DNA from: DASPWW01 sp050697195
Lineage (GTDB): Bacteria; Actinomycetota; Thermoleophilia; Solirubrobacterales; 70-9
Direction: 5' to 3'
Length of the DNA: 9,109 nucleotides
Assembly: GCA_050697195.1 (NCBI GenBank)
Contig: JBOGZL010000024.1
Span: 1-9,109 of the forward strand
Shown here: piece by piece, positions 6,167 through 9,109 of the stretch
Position numbering within the stretch: the stretch's first letter is position 1
How the letters are laid out: each line of letters begins with the position of its first letter
Made by a program: the position numbers and the translations under genes
The notes under the pieces: model-generated
What the model was told of the DNA's origin: nothing
Databases searched by the model: none
What the model saw: only the letters and a program-made list of their open reading frames with translations

Positions 6167-6490
6167 TCAACGCTTCCCAGTCTGCCCGCTCCGCCTCGGC
6201 TCCTGCTCCTCGACCTTCGTCACCTCGCCCGTGTTCGCGTCCACGTGGATCAGGGCAAGGCGGGAGAACCGGTCGGCGCCCGCGCCCTTCGGGATCGAAA
6301 GCGAAACGATCCAGAACGGCTTCGAGTCGAGACCCTGGCGCAGGAACCGGATCTGCGTGTTCTCCGGCGTGAACTCGACCTCCCGCTCGGCGGTCGCGAT
6401 CGCCTGCTCCTTGGTGATTCGGACCTGCGATTCCTGGCAGCTGCGGGCGACGAAGAACGCGAGCAGCAGCACGGCGGCGACCACCGCCAC
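6167..6490 (-). CDS. Membrane-anchored PepSY-like small protein, at least 107 aa (start uncertain)
   Basis: From GTG 6490 the protein begins with a hydrophobic anchor (residues 1-15, VVAAVLLLAFFVARSC). An extracytoplasmic domain follows: ITKEQAIATAEREV (25-38), a strand with FWIVSLSIP (59-67), then LALIHVDANTGEVTKVEEQ (78-96). The order helix, beta hairpin and 'VDANTGEV' is typical of PepSY-type domains, which often sit outside the membrane and modulate partners. Cys18 is not in a good lipobox. No ribosome binding site precedes GTG 6490. The frame stays open upstream without ATG/GTG to a CTG at 6595-6593 that overlaps the stop of the previous gene (CTGA). That start would add a 35-residue Arg-rich cytoplasmic head, giving a normal N-in anchor. 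It lies in the operon between amt and glnT. Function not recognised. Confidence 0.7.
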   Translation of the reverse strand: MAVVAAVLLLAFFVARSCQESQVRITKEQAIATAEREVEFTPENTQIRFLRQGLDSKPFWIVSLSIPKGAGADRFSRLALIHVDANTGEVTKVEEQEPRRSGQTGKR

Positions 6491-6591
6491 CCGCGGCCAC
6501 GTCGGCCGACGATCCCCCTGGCCGGCGCGGGTGCGGAACAGGCCGCCCGCGCCCCCGAGGGACGTCGCGGATCGGGTGTCCCCGTCGCCGT

Positions 6592-6759
6592 TCAGACGGT
6601 CGGGCGGAACTCGTCCCCGATGTTCGTGCCGAGCACGATCACCAGGACCACCACGACGCAGATGATCGAGATCGCCAGCATCGCGTACTCGAACCCCTTC
6701 ACGTGAGTCTGCTTCGGGGGGAACTCGACCTGGCGCTTGCTGTGGCCGTTGTCGATCAT
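6592..6759 (-). CDS. 55-aa single-span membrane protein
   Basis: The ATG at 6759-6757 overlaps the stop of the 103-aa gene (ATGA), and AGGAGG lies 9 nt upstream, so translation is well supported. The first 22 residues are polar and basic (MIDNGHSKRQVEFPPKQTHV); one long hydrophobic helix follows (about 26-44, MLAISIICVVVVLVIVLG), then the short tail TNIGDEFRPTV. The basic N-terminus predicts an N-in, C-out orientation. The segment FEYAMLAI with the end GTNIGDEF recalls Flp-type pilins, but the Gly that precedes the mature region in Flp pilins is not at the right distance from the Glu, and no Tad genes are near. More likely it is an accessory or assembly subunit of a membrane complex encoded in this operon. 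No named family recognised. Confidence 0.75.
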   Translation of the reverse strand: MIDNGHSKRQVEFPPKQTHVKGFEYAMLAISIICVVVVLVIVLGTNIGDEFRPTV

Positions 6760-7067
6760 GTGTCTCTCCCTCCTCGGCCGCTCAGCCGCGTCGCGTGGTA
6801 GGCGATCAGACGCCGGTTCTCGTACAGGACCCAGGCGACCAGGGCCGCGACCATGAACGCGATCCCGAGCCACGTGAGGATGTAGTACGCGGTCTCCGCC
6901 GCGGTCCCCTCGTCCCCGTACACCGAGCCCGGGCCGAAGGTCATGAACCCGGCGCAGTCCTCGTAGTTCGCCTGGAGGATGAAGTCGGCGGAGTCCTCAA
7001 CCCGCGCGTCCTCGGTCCCGACCTCGTTCGTGACGCATTCGGGAGAGCTGTCGATCACCGCAGGCAT
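6756..7067 (-). CDS. 103-aa single-span membrane protein with extracytoplasmic N-terminus
   Basis: The ATG at 7067 is preceded by AAGGGGG. It follows amt by 49 bp and overlaps the next gene by 4 nt. Residues 1-58 are acidic and soluble-looking, with Cys11 and Cys38 that could form a disulfide, and there is no signal peptide. One hydrophobic span follows (about 61-82, AYYILTWLGIAFMVAALVAWVL), then a basic tail (ENRRLIAYHATRLSGRGGRD). By the positive-inside rule the tail is cytoplasmic and the acidic domain external. Its position directly after amt, where glnK often lies, suggests a partner of the transporter or of the next two membrane proteins. I recognise no family; membrane topology is inferred. 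Confidence 0.75.
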   Translation of the reverse strand: MPAVIDSSPECVTNEVGTEDARVEDSADFILQANYEDCAGFMTFGPGSVYGDEGTAAETAYYILTWLGIAFMVAALVAWVLYENRRLIAYHATRLSGRGGRDT

Positions 7068-7116
7068 TCAGCCCCCTTCCAGGTCGCTGTCGATCTCGCT
7101 CCGCTCGCGCCCACGG

Positions 7117-8550
7117 CTATCTCAGGTCCTTGGCCGCCTCGGGCAGCACCCGGCTGGACCCGACCTCCGTCCCGTCGGGCTCGACCAGGATCTCGTCCGC
7201 CTTCGCGATCTCGGGCAGGTACATGTCCGGCGCGTACTCTGCCACGTCGAGGCCGTCGAGCTCGACATCGGGCGGGACGCGGAGCAGGTTGAGCTTGCGC
7301 AGCACGAACGACGCCACCCACCCCGAGAGGAAGCCGAGCGGGAGGAAGGTCGCCATGCCGATCAGCTGGCCGCCGATCGAGCTGTCGACGTTGTTGAGGC
7401 CGGTCGGGTATCCGGCTGCGAAGACGCCGACCCACAGGACGCCGAGGAAGCCCGCGACGCCGTGCACCGCGACCGCCCCGACCGCGTCGTCCACGCGCAT
7501 CTTGGTCTCGATCCACTGGCCGGCCCACACCACGAGCGCCGCGGTGGCCGCCGCCAGCAGGTAGCCGAGCGTCGGCGCGTAGACGTCGGCGCCGGCCGAC
7601 ACCCCGATCACCCCGGCGAGGCCGCCGGACACGGTCCAGAACGGGTCCCCTCGGCTGGCGAAGTAGCCGCCGGTGAAGCCGCCCGCGAACCCGAACGTGA
7701 TGATCATCGCGATCGAGCCGAGGGTGGTGGGGCTGAGGTAGATGTTGGCCCAGCCCGGGAACGCGGTGGATGCGATCACCAGGCAGGCGGCGTAGAAGCC
7801 GTAGAACCCCGTGAAGATGAGCATCAGCCCCATCAGCGTCATGTGGAGGTTGTGGGGCCTGAACGTTCGCGTCAGCCCCTCGCGCGTGTATTTCCCTATT
7901 CGCGGCCCGAGGTTGAACAGGACGCCGAGCGCGAACGCGCCGGCGATCCCGTGCACGACCAGCGACGCGATCGAGTCGTGGAACCCGAAGCGGAGCGTCA
8001 GCCACCCGCCGGCGCTCCAGCCCCACGCGGCGTCCAGGATCCACACGGCCGACCCGAGCAGGACGGCGAGCAGCAGATAGGCCGAGAGCCGCACGCGCTC
8101 GAGCAGCGCCCCGGACATGATCGACGCGGTCGTCCACGAGAACAGCAGGAAGGCGAGGAAGAAGACGAGGTTGATGTTGTTCGTCAGGTTCGGCCCGAAG
8201 ACATCCGACCACGGGATCCCGCCCTGACACGCGACGCTCGTGAAGTCGGTGCTGTTGGGGCCGATCGGGAGCCCGGGCTGGTTGCAGTTGTAGATCCACC
8301 ACCCGAAGTAGTAGAAGCTCGGCGTGACGACGGCGATCGTGAGGATGTTCTTCATCGCCGTCGCGATCGCGTTCTTGCGGCGGGCGACGCCGGTCTCGTA
8401 GCTCATGAAGCCCACGTGGATGAGCCACATGACCACGACCGTGAAGAAGTAGAAGAACTCGCCGAGGATCACGCTGTCGAGCGCCAGGCTCTCGGCGCTG
8501 GCCGCGTCCTTGAGATCCTCGACCTGGGCGATGACGAAGCTCAGGTCCAT
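7117..8550 (-). CDS. amt: Amt/MEP/Rh-family ammonium transporter, 477 aa
   Basis: An Amt channel moves ammonium, often also methylammonium, across the cytoplasmic membrane. The start is ATG 8550, with GGAGGGAG (8563-8556) upstream; the frame is open 23 codons further but without such a site. Family marks are GFMSYETGVARRKNAIATAM (47-66), SGALLERVRLSAYLL (146-160), AAWGWSAGGWL (174-184), Asp192 eight residues before the first pore His200 (HDSIASLVVHGIAG), the second pore His363 (AVGAVAVHGVAGFLG), and the C-terminal ELDGLDVAEYAPDMY (430-444), equivalent to the regulatory 'GLD...H/Y' helix. Phe252 matches the AmtB pore Phe215, but the residue matching AmtB Ser219 is Cys256. Cys89 and Cys108 lie in an external loop and could pair. 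About ten to eleven membrane spans are expected. It heads the nitrogen operon and is divergent from the GAF gene. Confidence 0.93.
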   Translation of the reverse strand: MDLSFVIAQVEDLKDAASAESLALDSVILGEFFYFFTVVVMWLIHVGFMSYETGVARRKNAIATAMKNILTIAVVTPSFYYFGWWIYNCNQPGLPIGPNSTDFTSVACQGGIPWSDVFGPNLTNNINLVFFLAFLLFSWTTASIMSGALLERVRLSAYLLLAVLLGSAVWILDAAWGWSAGGWLTLRFGFHDSIASLVVHGIAGAFALGVLFNLGPRIGKYTREGLTRTFRPHNLHMTLMGLMLIFTGFYGFYAACLVIASTAFPGWANIYLSPTTLGSIAMIITFGFAGGFTGGYFASRGDPFWTVSGGLAGVIGVSAGADVYAPTLGYLLAAATAALVVWAGQWIETKMRVDDAVGAVAVHGVAGFLGVLWVGVFAAGYPTGLNNVDSSIGGQLIGMATFLPLGFLSGWVASFVLRKLNLLRVPPDVELDGLDVAEYAPDMYLPEIAKADEILVEPDGTEVGSSRVLPEAAKDLR

Positions 8551-8555
8551 GCCCT

Positions 8556-8563
8556 CTCCCTCC
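8556..8563 (-). promoter_or_regulatory. Ribosome binding site deciding the amt start
   Basis: GGAGGGAG on the minus strand ends 5 nt before ATG 8550. It favours the start MDLSFV over an ATG 23 codons upstream (8619), which has no such site and would add a non-hydrophobic head not expected in Amt proteins. A near-identical GGAGGGAGAG stretch precedes the 55-aa gene at 6759. Confidence 0.65.
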
Positions 8564-8623
8564 GCGGTGTCCCCGTATACCGGATGCCTACCCTCAAGCC
8601 AGGGCGAACGTATCCGCAATCAC

Positions 8624-8701
8624 AGCGCCCACGCAATAGGCGTTGCACACATACTTTGGGCCGTGCGAATGTAGGATTCGCACGTAGGCCGCGTGGGCGC
8701 T
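8624..8701. promoter_or_regulatory. Nested perfect inverted repeats in the amt/GAF divergent region (possible structured RNA or compound operator)
   Basis: The outer arms AGCGCCCACGC (8624-8634) and GCGTGGGCGCT (8691-8701) are perfect 11-bp inverted copies. They can extend by CAC/GTG (8621-8623 / 8703-8705) around one bulged C. Inside lies CGTGCGAAT-GTAGG-ATTCGCACG (8662-8684), a perfect 9-bp stem with a 5-nt loop, extendable by GGC (8659-8661) with GCC (8688-8690) past a 3-nt bulge. The inner stem therefore stacks directly on the outer 3' arm, leaving a one-sided loop of about 24 nt (8635-8658). No T-run follows on either strand, so it is not an intrinsic terminator. The rest of 8551-8756 holds a weak CCCT/AGGG hairpin (8591-8604) and no promoter I would defend. 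It could be an amt leader RNA (minus), a GAF-gene leader (plus) or paired protein sites. Confidence 0.5.
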
Positions 8702-8745
8702 CGTGGTTAGGATGGGCGCGGCAAGTTCCCAGGTTGCGAGGAAAC

Positions 8746-8750
8746 GGAGG
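8746..8750 (+). promoter_or_regulatory. Ribosome binding site deciding the TTG start of the GAF gene
   Basis: GGAGG lies 6 nt before TTG 8757, an ideal distance. The next candidate, GTG 8763, would be 12 nt away. Confidence 0.6.
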
Positions 8751-8756
8751 CGCCGC

Positions 8757-9109
8757 TTGACTGTGCAGTCGGTCGCCGAGGGGCAGGACGCCTCCCGGCG
8801 CGCGCGGCAGGAGAACGAGACCCTGTACGCGGTCATCAAGACCGTCTCCTCCTCGCTTGACCTCGACCGCGTCCTGCGCGGGATCGTCGACATCGCAACC
8901 GACGCGACCGGCTGCCACGCGTGCTTCATCTACTTCCTCGAGGGCGAGCGGCTGGTGTTGCGGGCGGCGTCTCCGCGTTACTCGCGCTTCGTCGGCGAGC
9001 TGGACCTGGGGATCGACGAGGGGCTCACGGGGGCTGTCGCCCGCACGAAGACGCCGGAGTTCATCCGCGAGAACGCGATGGCCGACCCGCGGATGAAGTA
9101 CGTGCCCGA
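8757..9109 (+). CDS. GAF-domain sensory/regulatory protein (N-terminal 117 codons; runs off the window)
   Basis: From TTG 8757 the protein starts with a short charged head (TVQSVAEGQDASRRARQENE), then a GAF domain from about residue 22: LYAVIKTVSSSLDLDRVLRG (23-42), IVDIATDATGCHACFIYFLE (43-62), LVLRAASPRYSRFVGELDLG (66-85), the turn DEGLTGAVARTKTP (87-100) and the start of the NAMADPRMKYVP segment (106-117). GAF domains bind small ligands or cofactors; Cys53 and Cys56 flank the pocket region and could sense redox or bind a metal, but that is speculation. The output domain lies beyond the window; a helix-turn-helix, kinase, phosphatase or GGDEF module are all possible. Being divergent from amt across a 206-bp region with a nested inverted repeat makes it a candidate regulator of the nitrogen operon. 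Confidence 0.85.
   Translation, partial: MTVQSVAEGQDASRRARQENETLYAVIKTVSSSLDLDRVLRGIVDIATDATGCHACFIYFLEGERLVLRAASPRYSRFVGELDLGIDEGLTGAVARTKTPEFIRENAMADPRMKYVP

Noticed and set aside
8662..8684. The 9-bp hairpin as an intrinsic terminator
   Set aside because: No T-run follows on either strand, and it lies upstream of two divergent genes rather than after a gene.
8551..8756. Sigma-54 or sigma-70 promoters for amt and the GAF gene
   Set aside because: No GG-N10-GC element was found. Candidate -10 boxes (TAGGAT at 8672 and 8708 plus strand, TATACG near 8575 minus strand) lack a matching -35 at 16-18 nt.
6979..8760. A plus-strand open frame of about 590 codons opposite amt
   Set aside because: The product is a charged His/Arg/Glu-rich shadow; the minus strand encodes a motif-complete Amt. 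The same applies to the 554-codon frame at 4708-6372 opposite glnT.

Overview
The window is GC-rich (roughly 70% by eye), densely packed and actinobacterial in style: GTG and TTG starts, 4-nt stop/start overlaps, and long spurious open frames antisense to real genes. Gene content and protein style fit a deep-branching actinomycete such as Thermoleophilia (Gaiellales/Solirubrobacterales). That placement is inference. No rRNA, tRNA, IS element, CRISPR array or phage gene is visible.

Layout. Positions 1-176 (minus) hold the start of a small glycine-rich hypothetical protein. Positions 283-1031 (plus) hold two small VOC/glyoxalase-fold proteins overlapping by 4 nt. Their stop codon abuts the stop of a convergent minus-strand cluster. 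That cluster runs 8550 -> 1032 and probably forms one nitrogen operon. In transcription order: an Amt-family ammonium transporter; a 103-aa single-span membrane protein; a 55-aa single-span membrane protein; a membrane-anchored PepSY-like protein of about 107 aa or more; a type III glutamine synthetase / gamma-glutamylmethylamide synthetase-like enzyme (glnT/gmaS type); the three split pieces of a glutamate-synthase-like enzyme (class II amidotransferase, GXGXG beta-helix, FMN/Fe-S synthase; glxBCD or mgsABC type); and a class I glutamine amidotransferase. The last four genes are tightly coupled (13-nt overlap, 19-nt overlap, 4-nt gap). Divergent from amt, at 8757, a GAF-domain sensory protein begins and runs off the window.

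How it may work. Amt brings in ammonium, or possibly methylammonium. GlnT ligates it to glutamate, giving glutamine or gamma-glutamylmethylamide. The split synthase turns that product into glutamate or N-methylglutamate. No NAD(P)H-dependent GltD-type subunit, no GlnK/PII gene and no N-methylglutamate dehydrogenase is present here. The electron donor, the Amt regulator and the true amine substrate are therefore open. The three small membrane proteins between amt and glnT have no function I recognise and occupy the position where glnK often lies.

The most unexpected non-coding signal is in the 206-bp amt/GAF divergent region. A perfect 11-bp inverted repeat (8624-8634 / 8691-8701) encloses a perfect 9-bp hairpin (8662-8684). 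This is a nested arrangement that could be a structured RNA leader or a compound operator.
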